DNA of 16,962 nucleotides from JAOPZW01 sp036555665 (GTDB lineage Bacteria > Actinomycetota > Thermoleophilia > Solirubrobacterales > Solirubrobacteraceae), in NCBI GenBank assembly GCA_036555665.1, contig DATBKW010000005.1:1-16962 (forward strand), given 5' to 3'. Shown piece after piece: positions 1 through 6,788 of the stretch. Numbering within the stretch: the stretch's first letter is position 1; each line of letters starts with the position of its first letter. The position numbers were made by a program, and so were the translations under genes. Below the pieces are notes generated by a model, which worked only from the letters and a program-made list of their open reading frames with translations, was not told the origin of the DNA and did no database searches.

Positions 1-2
1 AA

Positions 3-8
3 AGGGGT
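3..8 (+). promoter_or_regulatory. Shine-Dalgarno of ilvB
   Basis: The purine-rich stretch AAAGGGG at the extreme left edge is a good SD. Its spacing fits an ATG at 17 (about 9 nt) better than the first ATG at 11 (about 3 nt). A TGA at 8-10 could be the stop of an upstream gene outside the window, which would make ilvB translationally coupled to it. The two candidate starts differ by only two residues. Confidence 0.55.
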
Positions 9-10
9 GA

Positions 11-1693
11 ATGCGCATGCGGGCGGTCGATGCCGTGATGGAGTGCCTGAAGGCGGAGGGCGTCGACGTCGTATTCGGCCTTCCCGGCGGCGCCAACATC
101 CCGACCTACGACGCGCTCCACGACGGGGGCATCCGCCACGTGCTCGTCCGTCACGAGGCCGGCGGCGGCCACGCCGCCGAGGGCTACGCGAAGGCGACCG
201 GCAAGGTCGGCGTGTGCCTGGCCACGAGCGGCCCCGGAGCGACCAACGTCGTCACGCCGATCCAGGACGCGATGATGGACTCGGTCGGCACGGTGTTCAT
301 CACCGGCCAGGTCCGCACCGACCTGCTCGGCACCGACGGTTTCCAGGAGGCCGACGTGCTCGGCATCACGATGCCGGCCGTCAAGCACTCGTTCATGATC
401 CAGCACCCGCTGGAGATACCGCGAGCGCTGCACGAGGCCTTCTACCTCGCGCGCACCGGCCGGCCCGGCCCGGTCGTCGTCGACATCCCGACCGACCTCT
501 CGCGCGCCGACATCCCCTACGAGCCGGTCACCGAGGTGCGGCTCCCCGGCTACCAGCCGACGACCGAGGGCAACGCCAAGCAGATCCGCCAGGCCGCCAA
601 GGCGCTCGCCGCCTCGCGGCGGCCGGTGCTCTACGCGGGCGGCGGCGTGGTCAACGCCAACGCGGCGGCCGAGCTCGTCGAGCTGGCGACGGCCGACAAC
701 TTCCCGATCACCTGCACGCTGATGGGTCTCGGCGCGTTCCCGGCGCCACACGACCAGTGGCTGGGCATGCCCGGCATGCACGGCACGCGCACGGCCAACT
801 ACGCGATGGACGAGGCCGACCTGATCTGCGCGATCGGCGCGCGCTTCGACGATCGCGTGACGGGCAAGCTGAGCGAGTTCGCACCGCGAGCGAAGTTCAT
901 CCACATCGACATCGACCCGGCCGAGATCTCCAAGAACGTCCCGGCGCACATCCCGATCGTCGGCGATGCGAAGTACATCCTCGCCAAGCTCGCGGCCGAG
1001 TACCGCGCCCTGGAGGCCGACGGCTCGCGGCTGGATGAGTGGTGGCAGCGCATCCGCGCCTGGCAGGAGCGCTACCCGCTGCGCTACGAGGACTCCACGA
1101 ACACCGAGATCAAGCCGCAGTTCATGATCGAGGCGCTCCTGGAGGCGACGGGCGGCGACTGCATCCTGACCTCGGACATCGGTCAGCACCAGATGTGGGC
1201 GGCGCAGTACTTCCCGTTCAAGCGCCCGCGCCAGTGGATCAACTCCGGCGGCCTGGGCACGATGGGCTTCGGGCTGCCCGCGGCGATGGGCGCCAAGGTC
1301 GGCTGCCCCGATCAGGTCGTCGCGTGCATCTCCGGCGACGGCTCGTTCCAGATGAACATCCAGGAGCTCGCCACCTGCGCCGAGGAGGAGATCGACGTCA
1401 AGGTGTTCATCATGAACAACGGCTACCTGGGCATGGTGCGCCAGTGGCAGGAGCTGTTCTGGGACCGCCGCTACTCGCACGTCGCGCGCGGGCAGTGGCC
1501 GGACTTCGTCAAGGTCGCCGAGGGCTTCGGGTGCACGGGCATGCGCTGCGCCGACAAGACGACGCTGGTCGAGCAGATGCGCGAGGCGCTCGAGACGCCC
1601 GGCCCCGTCGTGGTCGACGTCGCCGTGACCGAGGAGGAGAACGTCTACCCGATGATCTCTCCCGGCGCGGCCGCGCGGGACATGCAGGGGTAA
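11..1693 (+). CDS. ilvB: Acetolactate synthase, large (catalytic) subunit
   Basis: Thiamine-diphosphate (ThDP) enzyme condensing two pyruvates to 2-acetolactate, or pyruvate with 2-oxobutyrate, the first common step of valine, leucine and isoleucine synthesis. It acts in the cytosol with the small subunit IlvN encoded next. Visible: N-terminal ThDP pyrimidine domain with FGLPGG (22-27) and catalytic Glu49 in RHEAGGGHAAEGYA, then TSGPGATN; central FAD/transhydrogenase-like domain with IGARFDDRVTGKL; C-terminal ThDP domain with GDGSF (442-446) followed by NNGYLGMVRQWQ (469-480), the GDG...NN metal/ThDP motif. The length of 560 aa is normal. Oddity: the residue after the catalytic Glu is Ala, whereas Gln (HEQGA) is usual in the family. 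The start is ATG 11 or 17; the SD favours 17. The stop is TAA at 1691-1693, with ilvN 49 bp downstream. Confidence 0.96.
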   Translation: MRMRAVDAVMECLKAEGVDVVFGLPGGANIPTYDALHDGGIRHVLVRHEAGGGHAAEGYAKATGKVGVCLATSGPGATNVVTPIQDAMMDSVGTVFITGQVRTDLLGTDGFQEADVLGITMPAVKHSFMIQHPLEIPRALHEAFYLARTGRPGPVVVDIPTDLSRADIPYEPVTEVRLPGYQPTTEGNAKQIRQAAKALAASRRPVLYAGGGVVNANAAAELVELATADNFPITCTLMGLGAFPAPHDQWLGMPGMHGTRTANYAMDEADLICAIGARFDDRVTGKLSEFAPRAKFIHIDIDPAEISKNVPAHIPIVGDAKYILAKLAAEYRALEADGSRLDEWWQRIRAWQERYPLRYEDSTNTEIKPQFMIEALLEATGGDCILTSDIGQHQMWAAQYFPFKRPRQWINSGGLGTMGFGLPAAMGAKVGCPDQVVACISGDGSFQMNIQELATCAEEEIDVKVFIMNNGYLGMVRQWQELFWDRRYSHVARGQWPDFVKVAEGFGCTGMRCADKTTLVEQMREALETPGPVVVDVAVTEEENVYPMISPGAAARDMQG

Positions 1694-1742
1694 CAGTGCT
1701 GCCTCCCGCGAGCCGCGCAACGACCCACGAGAGGAAGCACTG
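1694..1742 (+). promoter_or_regulatory. Hairpin sequestering the ilvN Shine-Dalgarno
   Basis: The whole ilvB-ilvN spacer is bounded by an inverted repeat. CAGTGCTGCCTC (1694-1705, directly after the ilvB stop) pairs with GAGGAAGCACTG (1731-1742, directly before the ilvN ATG) at 11 of 12 positions, around a 25-nt loop. The SD GAGAGG (1729-1734) is largely inside the right arm, so the fold would hide the ribosome site until ribosomes leaving ilvB or another factor open it. The repeat is seen in the sequence; the regulatory role is inferred. Confidence 0.5.
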
Positions 1743-2303
1743 ATGGGCGAGCCAGGGACCAAGCAGGACATCCTCAGCCTCGAGGAGCTCGAGGCCGCCG
1801 GCGGGATGCGCACGGGGCGCAAGCACGTCCTGTCGATCCTCGTCGAGAACAAGCCGGGTGTCCTGACCCGCATCGCCGGGCTCTTCGCGCGGCGGGGGTT
1901 CAACATCGACACCCTGACCGTGGGGCCGACCGACGACGATCACCTGTCGCGCATCACGCTGACCGTCGACGGCGCGCTGCACCCGATCGACCAGGTCACC
2001 AAGCAGCTGCACAAGCTCGTCAACGTCCTGAAGATCCGCGACCTCGAGCCGGCCGACACCGTCGCGCGCGAGCTCGCGCTCTTCAAGGTGGCCGCCGACG
2101 GCGCGCAGCGCGCGGAGGTCATGCAGATCTGCGAGATCTTCCGCGGCAAGGTCGTCGACGTGGCCCGCCGCTCGATCATCGTCGAAGTGACGGGCACGAC
2201 CGACAAGGTCGAGGCGTTCGAGCGCATGGTGCGCCCGTTCGGCCTGGTCGAGATGATGCGTACCGGGGAGATCGCGATCTCCCGGGGTCGCGGCGAGACC
2301 TAG
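1743..2303 (+). CDS. ilvN: Acetolactate synthase, small (regulatory) subunit
   Basis: Regulatory subunit that activates IlvB and, in this family, confers feedback inhibition by valine. Visible: N-terminal ACT domain (about 27-105) with HVLSILVENKPGVLTRIAG, then RRGFNIDTLTVGPT, the classic IlvN signature; C-terminal IlvN domain with QICEIFRGKVVDVARRS and the closing FGLVEMMRTGEIAISRG. At 186 aa it is slightly long because of a 21-residue acidic extension before Met22, where family members often begin. ATG 1743 is chosen because GAGAGGAAG lies 5-6 nt upstream; ATG 1806 has no comparable SD. It follows ilvB as an operon. No ilvC follows: the next gene is convergent and its stop overlaps this one. 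Confidence 0.95.
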   Translation: MGEPGTKQDILSLEELEAAGGMRTGRKHVLSILVENKPGVLTRIAGLFARRGFNIDTLTVGPTDDDHLSRITLTVDGALHPIDQVTKQLHKLVNVLKIRDLEPADTVARELALFKVAADGAQRAEVMQICEIFRGKVVDVARRSIIVEVTGTTDKVEAFERMVRPFGLVEMMRTGEIAISRGRGET

Positions 2304-2866
2304 GAAACCGTCGCCGGCTCCTGCGTCGCCGGAGCCGCGGGTTCCTCCGACGGCTGCGAGTCCTCGGTCGCCTCGGCCTGCGCGGGCCGCTCCCAGTCCT
2401 TGAGCAAGAGCGCCGAGCCGCCGGCGCCGGCGATGAGCGCGGCCAGCGCCCAGCCGGTGCCCTTGCGCTCGCTGCCCAGCGCGGCGTCGAGCGACAACGA
2501 GCCCGGGCCGGCCTCGACGACCGCCAGCACGGCGGCGATGACCGTGGCCGGATGCTCCCAGCCGTTCTCGGTGACCCACGGCCCGTTGGGCTGGTGGACG
2601 GTGCGGATGGCCGTCGCCATCACGCCGGTGATGGCGGCACCGGCGGCCGGCGTGGCGAGGCCCAGCGCGAGCAGCGCGCCGCCACCCGCCTCGGTCGCAC
2701 CGGCGGCGAGCGCGTGTTGGCGCCCGGGCTTCATCCCGAGCGACTCCATGTAGCCGCCGGTGCCCTCGGGCCCGTAGCCGCCGAACCAGCCGAAGAGCTT
2801 CTGCGTGCCGTGGCCGATGAAGAGTCCGCCGACGAGCAGGCGGACGAGCAAAACGATGAGCTTCAT
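2300..2866 (-). CDS. DoxX family membrane protein
   Basis: Small integral membrane protein of the DoxX family; the specific function is unknown. Some relatives are tied to quinol oxidases or redox stress. Visible: first membrane segment with LLVRLLVGGLFIGHGTQKLFG (first ~26 residues; the GHG..KLFGWFGG pattern is the family hallmark), then GGYMESLGMKPG, and three further hydrophobic segments (about 52-72, 77-90 and 106-160). It ends in a Pro/Glu/Ala-rich polar tail of about 25 residues. It is 188 aa from ATG 2866; an upstream in-frame extension to 2947 lies in the slipin gene and is not used. It is last in the NfeD-slipin-DoxX operon, 10 bp after the slipin stop. There is no clear SD; a hairpin touches the ATG. 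Its stop TAG (2302-2300) overlaps the ilvN stop. Confidence 0.88.
   Translation of the reverse strand: MKLIVLLVRLLVGGLFIGHGTQKLFGWFGGYGPEGTGGYMESLGMKPGRQHALAAGATEAGGGALLALGLATPAAGAAITGVMATAIRTVHQPNGPWVTENGWEHPATVIAAVLAVVEAGPGSLSLDAALGSERKGTGWALAALIAGAGGSALLLKDWERPAQAEATEDSQPSEEPAAPATQEPATVS
2315..2337. terminator. Small hairpin at the ilvN/doxX convergent end
   Basis: CGGCTCC (2315-2321) and GGAGCCG (2331-2337) form a perfect 7-bp stem with a 9-nt loop just past the ilvN stop. It lies inside the 3' end of the opposing doxX reading frame. There is no U-tract on either strand, so it is only a weak candidate for a bidirectional terminator, placed where one would be needed. Confidence 0.25.
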
Positions 2867-2887
2867 AGAGCGGGGGCTACCCGCTCT
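2867..2887 (-). promoter_or_regulatory. Perfect hairpin abutting the doxX start codon
   Basis: On the transcript strand AGAGCGGG (2887-2880) pairs perfectly with CCCGCTCT (2874-2867). The 5-nt loop contains the slipin stop codon, and the ATG of doxX (2866) follows immediately. The structure fills the place where an SD would be. Possible roles are translational coupling (slipin ribosomes open it) or a processing/attenuation site. The stem is observed; the role is inferred. Confidence 0.45.
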
Positions 2888-3860
2888 GCTCGGTTCCTTC
2901 GCCCGGAAGCGGATCGGAGTCGTCGCCTGTGAGCTCGCCCGCGGCATCGGCGGCCGGCAGCTCGCGCTCGCCTCGTTCGGCGGCGGCCAGCGTGCGCTCG
3001 GCCTCCTCGGCGGCGGCCAGCTCGTGCGCCTTGACGCGGTCGAGCTCGCGCTCGTGCTCGCGCGCCTCCTGACGGCGCTTGGCCTGCTCGCGGCGGTCGG
3101 CGCCGTTCTCGACGGACTGAATGAGCGGCTTGATGAGGTCGATCGGCACCGGCAGCACGATCGTCGAGTTCTGGTTGGAACCGACTTCGAGCAGCGTCTG
3201 CAGATAACGCAGCTGCAGCGCGGCGGGGTTGCCGCTCATGATCTCGGCGGCGTCGAAGAGGCGCTCGGAGGCCTGGAACTCGCCCTCGGCGTTGATGACC
3301 TTCGCGCGGCGCTCGCGCTCGGCCTCGGCCTGGCGGGCCATCGCGCGCTGCATGCCCTGCGGGATGCCGACATCCTTGATCTCGACGGTCGTGACCTTCA
3401 CGCCCCAAGGGTCGGTCTGGTCGTCGATGATCTGCTGCAAGCTCTCGTTGAGCTGCTCGCGCTCGGCGAGCAGCATGTCGAGGTCGGCCTTGCCGAGCAC
3501 CGAACGCAGCGTCGTCTGCGCGATCTGCGACGTCGCGGCGCGGATCTTCTCGACCTCAACGACGGACTTGACGGGGTCGATGACGCGGAAGTAGGCGACC
3601 GCGTTGACCTTCGCGGGCACGTTGTCGCGGGTGATGAGGTCCTGGGGCGGGATGTCGAAGGTCACCGTGCGCAGGTCGACGCGGACCATCCGATCGACGA
3701 TCGGGATGAGCAGCACGATGCCCGGCCCCTTCTGGCCGAGCAGGCGCCCGAGGCGGAAGACGACCGCGCGCTCGTACTCGCGCAGGACGCGGACGGACAT
3801 CCCGGCGACCACGGCGGCGAGCGCGACCAGGATGAAGACGGCGACGATGACGGCGGTCAC
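2877..3860 (-). CDS. Slipin-type SPFH/Band-7 (stomatin-like) membrane protein
   Basis: Scaffold protein of the SPFH superfamily, anchored by an N-terminal hydrophobic segment (about 3-20) and organising membrane microdomains as oligomers. The SPFH domain spans about 22-190, with EYERAVVFRLGR, GPGIVLLIPIVD and the slipin-typical DNVPAKVNAVAYFRV. It is followed by the helical EAERERRAKVINAEGEFQAS region and LPVPIDLI. The last ~80 residues are highly charged and Glu/Arg/Ala-rich, probably coiled coil. The start is GTG 3860: GGGAG (plus-strand 3869-3873) lies 8 nt upstream, and the codon overlaps the nfeD stop by 4 nt (GTGA). ATG 3875 would overlap more and has its purines too close. The length is 327 aa. 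Pairing with an NfeD gene is the classic arrangement for this family. Confidence 0.93.
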   Translation of the reverse strand: MTAVIVAVFILVALAAVVAGMSVRVLREYERAVVFRLGRLLGQKGPGIVLLIPIVDRMVRVDLRTVTFDIPPQDLITRDNVPAKVNAVAYFRVIDPVKSVVEVEKIRAATSQIAQTTLRSVLGKADLDMLLAEREQLNESLQQIIDDQTDPWGVKVTTVEIKDVGIPQGMQRAMARQAEAERERRAKVINAEGEFQASERLFDAAEIMSGNPAALQLRYLQTLLEVGSNQNSTIVLPVPIDLIKPLIQSVENGADRREQAKRRQEAREHERELDRVKAHELAAAEEAERTLAAAERGERELPAADAAGELTGDDSDPLPGEGTEQSG

Positions 3861-4333
3861 GTTTCGAGCTCCCATTCCTCGGCGCGACGGACGGAGAGCA
3901 CGAGTCCCTGGACGCGGTCGACGACGACCGGGTCGCCCACCTCGAGCTCCTCCGCCAGGCACGGCTTGGCGCGCCACAGTGCGCCGTCGATGAAGACCTG
4001 CCCTACCGGTGCCAGCGCGCTGCGCACGACGCCGACGTGGCCGACCAGACCCTCGGCGCCGGTTCGCGCGCGCGGGCGCGCCGCCGTGATCGCGGCGCGC
4101 GCCATGACGACCAGCAGCGCCACCGCGGCGAGTGCGACGATCGCCGCGATGGCGACGACGAGCGGCGCCCCGCCGCCGGAGCCGTCGACCGCGATCGCGG
4201 CTCCGGCGACCAGCGCGATCACGCCGCCGAGCCCCAACGCGCCGAAGCTGGGCAGGTGGGCTTCGGCGATCAGGAGACCTGCGCCGATTGCCAGCAGCGC
4301 GATGCCCAGAAGGACCATGGCTCTGGCATTCAT
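3857..4333 (-). CDS. NfeD-like membrane protein (short form, operon partner of slipin)
   Basis: Short NfeD-family protein of 158 aa. Visible: an N-terminal hydrophobic half with several membrane segments (about 5-25, 30-47, 55-78) including GLLIAEAHLPSFGALGLGG, the very conserved NfeD signature. A soluble C-terminal OB-fold-like part (about 95-158) contains GLVGHVGVVRSALAPVGQVF, then GALWRAK and VGDPVVVDRVQGLVLSVRR. It lacks the ClpP-like serine protease domain of long NfeD proteins, so it is the truncated NfeD1b type that works with SPFH proteins. ATG 4333 is chosen as the first Met before the membrane segment; a second Met lies at 4318, and neither has a good SD. First gene of the minus operon, overlapping slipin by 4 nt and divergent from menF by 47 bp. 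Confidence 0.88.
   Translation of the reverse strand: MNARAMVLLGIALLAIGAGLLIAEAHLPSFGALGLGGVIALVAGAAIAVDGSGGGAPLVVAIAAIVALAAVALLVVMARAAITAARPRARTGAEGLVGHVGVVRSALAPVGQVFIDGALWRAKPCLAEELEVGDPVVVDRVQGLVLSVRRAEEWELET
3869..3873 (-). promoter_or_regulatory. Shine-Dalgarno deciding the slipin GTG start
   Basis: On the minus strand GGGAG is followed by an 8-nt spacer and GTG (3860-3858). This supports GTG over the in-frame ATG at 3875 and gives a 4-nt GTGA overlap with the upstream nfeD stop, a typical coupled junction. Confidence 0.5.
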
Positions 4334-4336
4334 CGT

Positions 4337-4349
4337 ACCGCCGAGCGGT
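4337..4349. promoter_or_regulatory. Palindrome in the nfeD/menF divergent spacer
   Basis: ACCGCCGAGCGGT is a perfect 5-bp inverted repeat with a 3-nt centre, 3 nt upstream of the nfeD ATG in the 47-bp spacer. It could be an operator half-site pair or a 5' hairpin. Repeats this short occur by chance in DNA this GC-rich. Confidence 0.2.
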
Positions 4350-4365
4350 TGTGGGACCCCCCGCA

Positions 4366-4371
4366 TAGACT
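4366..4371 (+). promoter_or_regulatory. Candidate -10 box for menF
   Basis: TAGACT fits the TANNNT -10 consensus and sits 9 nt before the menF ATG, so transcription would start at or very near the start codon (leaderless or nearly so). This agrees with the lack of an SD. No convincing -35 is visible. The same TAG is an in-frame stop that fixes the menF start downstream of it. Confidence 0.35.
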
Positions 4372-4380
4372 GCCCGGGCG

Positions 4381-5802
4381 ATGCCCCCCGCGCTGCTGCA
4401 CGCTGTCGGCCGCCCGCTGCTGGACGACGGCGCACACGACAGGCTGCGCGCGCACGGGGCCGAGGCGGTTCGCCGCGCCCGGCGGAACGGCGAATGCCTG
4501 CTCGCGGTCACCGTCGAGCTCGGCTCCGAGGCCGATCCGACGGCGATCGCGATCGCCTCGCGGCGGCCCGGCGAGGACTGGTTCTGCTACGAGCATCCCG
4601 ACCGCGATCGCTTCGCGCTGGCGACGTTCGGCTGCGCCACGGCGTTGGAGGAGGGGGGGCCGCGGCGCTTCCAGAGCGTGGCGTCGCGCTGGCGCGCGCT
4701 CGTCGCCGACGCAGTGTGCGACGACGCGGGCGCGGTCGCGGTCGGCGGGTTCGCCTTCGCACCCGAGGGCGGAGCCGCACCGCACTGGGCGGGCTTTCAG
4801 CCGGCTTCGCTGCACGTGCCGGAGGTCGCGCTCGCACGCCGCGGCGATCGCGCGACGGTGACGCTGGCCGCGGTCGCGGCACCCGACGACGACGTCGACG
4901 AGCTCGCCAACCGTCTGCGTGGGCGCGGCGAGGCGCTGCGCACCGAGCCGCTGCCGCTGCTCGACCCCGATCCCGCGGGCCGCTTTCGGGTGGTCAGCGC
5001 GATGCCGCCCGAGCACTACGAGTCGGCCGTCGCCCGCGCGGTCGAGCGCATCCGCGCCGGCGAGCTCGACAAGATCGTGCTCGCGCGCGAGGTCCAGGTC
5101 CACGCGCCACGTCCCTACGACGCGCCCGCCGTGATCGGCGTCCTGCGCGCGGCGTTCCCGTCGTGCTTCACCTTCTGCGCCGGCCGCGGCGACAGCGCGT
5201 TCCTCGCTGCCACGCCCGAGCTGCTCGTGCGCCGGGAGGGGCTGCGCGCCGGCACGCTCGCCCTCGCCGGCTCGACGCGGCGCAGCGCCGATCCGGCGGT
5301 CGACGATCACCTCGGCGAGCAGCTGCTGCGCTCCGACAAGGACCGCGAGGAGCAGGCGATCGTCACCCGCCGCATCGTGCGCGCGCTGCGGCCGGTCAGC
5401 GTGTGGGTCACGGCTGCCGACGAGCCGGTCGTCGCGCGCATGGCGAACATCCAGCATCTCGCGACGCCGATCCGCGCCCAGCTCGCGCGTCCGGTGAGCG
5501 CAGTCGAGCTCGCGGGGCTGCTGCACCCGACGCCGGCCGTCGGCGGCGAGCCGTTCGCCGCCGCCGATCCGCTGATCCCGGCGCTCGAGGGCCTCGACCG
5601 CGGCTGGTACGCGGGCCCGGTGGGCTGGACGGACACCAACGAGGACGGCGAGTTCTGCGTCGCGCTGCGTTGCGCGCTGCTCACCGGATCGGTCGCGCGC
5701 TGCTACGCGGGAGTCGGGGTCGTGCGCGAGTCCGAGCCGACGGCCGAGCTGGCCGAGACCGAGGTCAAGCTGCAGGCGCTGCTGCCGGTGCTGGCCGCCT
5801 GA
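4381..5802 (+). CDS. menF: Isochorismate synthase (menaquinone pathway)
   Basis: Converts chorismate to isochorismate, the committed entry to menaquinone; Mg-dependent and cytosolic. Visible: a variable N-terminal half, then the conserved chorismate-binding domain (about 205-470). It contains AGELDKIVLAREV with Lys231, equivalent to the general-base Lys of MenF/EntC, then TPELLVRR, ALAGSTRRS, RSDKDREEQAIVTRRI, HPTPAVGGEPF, DRGWYAGPVGW, GEFCVALRCALL and YAGVGVV...E.ELAETEVKL. The length of 473 aa is usual. ATG 4381 is the first possible start after the in-frame TAG at 4366. menD and menH nearby favour MenF over a siderophore (EntC) or salicylate enzyme. Its 3' end overlaps the convergent transporter gene by 38 nt. 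Confidence 0.93.
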   Translation: MPPALLHAVGRPLLDDGAHDRLRAHGAEAVRRARRNGECLLAVTVELGSEADPTAIAIASRRPGEDWFCYEHPDRDRFALATFGCATALEEGGPRRFQSVASRWRALVADAVCDDAGAVAVGGFAFAPEGGAAPHWAGFQPASLHVPEVALARRGDRATVTLAAVAAPDDDVDELANRLRGRGEALRTEPLPLLDPDPAGRFRVVSAMPPEHYESAVARAVERIRAGELDKIVLAREVQVHAPRPYDAPAVIGVLRAAFPSCFTFCAGRGDSAFLAATPELLVRREGLRAGTLALAGSTRRSADPAVDDHLGEQLLRSDKDREEQAIVTRRIVRALRPVSVWVTAADEPVVARMANIQHLATPIRAQLARPVSAVELAGLLHPTPAVGGEPFAAADPLIPALEGLDRGWYAGPVGWTDTNEDGEFCVALRCALLTGSVARCYAGVGVVRESEPTAELAETEVKLQALLPVLAA

Positions 5803-6712
5803 GCCGGCGCAGCTGCCCGCGCGCGACGACCACGCCCATCAGGCACAGCGCGCCGCCGGCGAACGCGAGCGCGGGCGGCGATTCGCCGAGGATCGCCCAC
5901 GCCATGAGGATCGCCAGCGGCGGCACGAGGTAGGTCGTCGAGCCCATGCGCCCCGCCGTCGTGCGGGCCAACGCGTAGGCCCAGGTCGTGAACGCCACCG
6001 CGGTCGGCAGGACGCCGAGGTAGACGGCCCAGGCGATCGCGGAGGGCCGGGCGTCTTTGAGGTCGCCGGCGAGCGTGGGCGCGAACGGCAGGCACGCGAT
6101 CGCGCCGACGGTGCAGGCCAGGAAGGTGATCTGCAGCGCGGAGACCCGCTTGAGCAGCGGCTTCTGGGCGACGACCGCGGAGGAGTACGCCAGCGCGGCG
6201 ACCAGGCACAGCGCGGCGCCCCAGCTCGCGTGCACGCCGTGCTCGGAGGTGGCGAGCCCGATCACGACGGCGCCGGCGAACGCGATCGCGCAGCCGGCGA
6301 CCAGCGCGCGCGGAAAGCCCTCGCGCAGAAAGACGCCCGCGAGGATCGCGATGAAGATCGGCCCGATGTTGACGAGCATGGCCGCCGTGCCGGCATCGAC
6401 GCGCCGCTCGGCCTCGTTGAGCACGACGTTGTAGATGCCGAACCACAGCACGCCGCAGAACACGATCGCGGGCAGGTCACGGCGGCGCGGGAGCGGCTCG
6501 CGGCGCACGACCGTCACCGCGCCGAGCACCAGCGCGCCGACCACGAGACGGAAGAGCGACAGCGCGCCCGGCGACAGGTCGCGCCCGGCCGAGCGGATGC
6601 CGACGAACGCCGAGGCCCACAGCGTGACCGTCAGCAGCGCGGCGGCGAGAGCGAGGACCTCCTCACGGCGAGCGGTGCGCACGCGGGAACGGTAGGCCCG
6701 GGACGTTTCCAC
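5765..6712 (-). CDS. EamA/DMT-family transporter
   Basis: Drug/metabolite-transporter superfamily permease; the substrate cannot be read from sequence. Visible: ten hydrophobic segments in two EamA repeats (about 18-150 and 165-295). The first repeat has TLWASAFVGIRSAGRDLSPG, LSLFRLVVGAL and NVVLNEAERRVDAGTAAMLV; the second has SSAVVAQKPLLKRVSALQ, PTAVAFTTWAYALART and a terminal AILGESPPALAFAGGALCLMG-type helix (E of GE conserved). It is 315 aa, the usual size, with an Arg- then Ala/Pro-rich C-terminus. The start is GTG 6712 (a later in-frame GTG is at 6682); no SD is seen. It lies 76 bp downstream of the menD-coupled small gene on the same strand, possibly one transcript, and runs convergent into the end of menF. 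Confidence 0.9.
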   Translation of the reverse strand: METSRAYRSRVRTARREEVLALAAALLTVTLWASAFVGIRSAGRDLSPGALSLFRLVVGALVLGAVTVVRREPLPRRRDLPAIVFCGVLWFGIYNVVLNEAERRVDAGTAAMLVNIGPIFIAILAGVFLREGFPRALVAGCAIAFAGAVVIGLATSEHGVHASWGAALCLVAALAYSSAVVAQKPLLKRVSALQITFLACTVGAIACLPFAPTLAGDLKDARPSAIAWAVYLGVLPTAVAFTTWAYALARTTAGRMGSTTYLVPPLAILMAWAILGESPPALAFAGGALCLMGVVVARGQLRRLRRPAPAAAPAA

Positions 6713-6715
6713 GCT

Positions 6716-6728
6716 GGTCGAAACGACC
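6716..6728. promoter_or_regulatory. Palindrome upstream of the EamA transporter start
   Basis: GGTCGAAACGACC is a perfect 5-bp inverted repeat around AAA, 3 nt upstream of the GTG start. It could be an operator or a small hairpin in the leader; support is positional only. Confidence 0.25.
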
Positions 6729-6788
6729 GCGGAGCCCGGCGCGTGAGAGAACCTGGCGCGTCGCCGCTCAGCGCCGCGCGCGCGACGC

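Noticed and set aside
2805..5933. A 1042-codon plus-strand open frame across the nfeD/slipin genes and menF
   Set aside because: It is antisense to slipin and nfeD and out of frame with menF. Its translation is low-complexity Arg/Ala/Asp with no domain. Long empty frames are expected opposite or beside high-GC genes.
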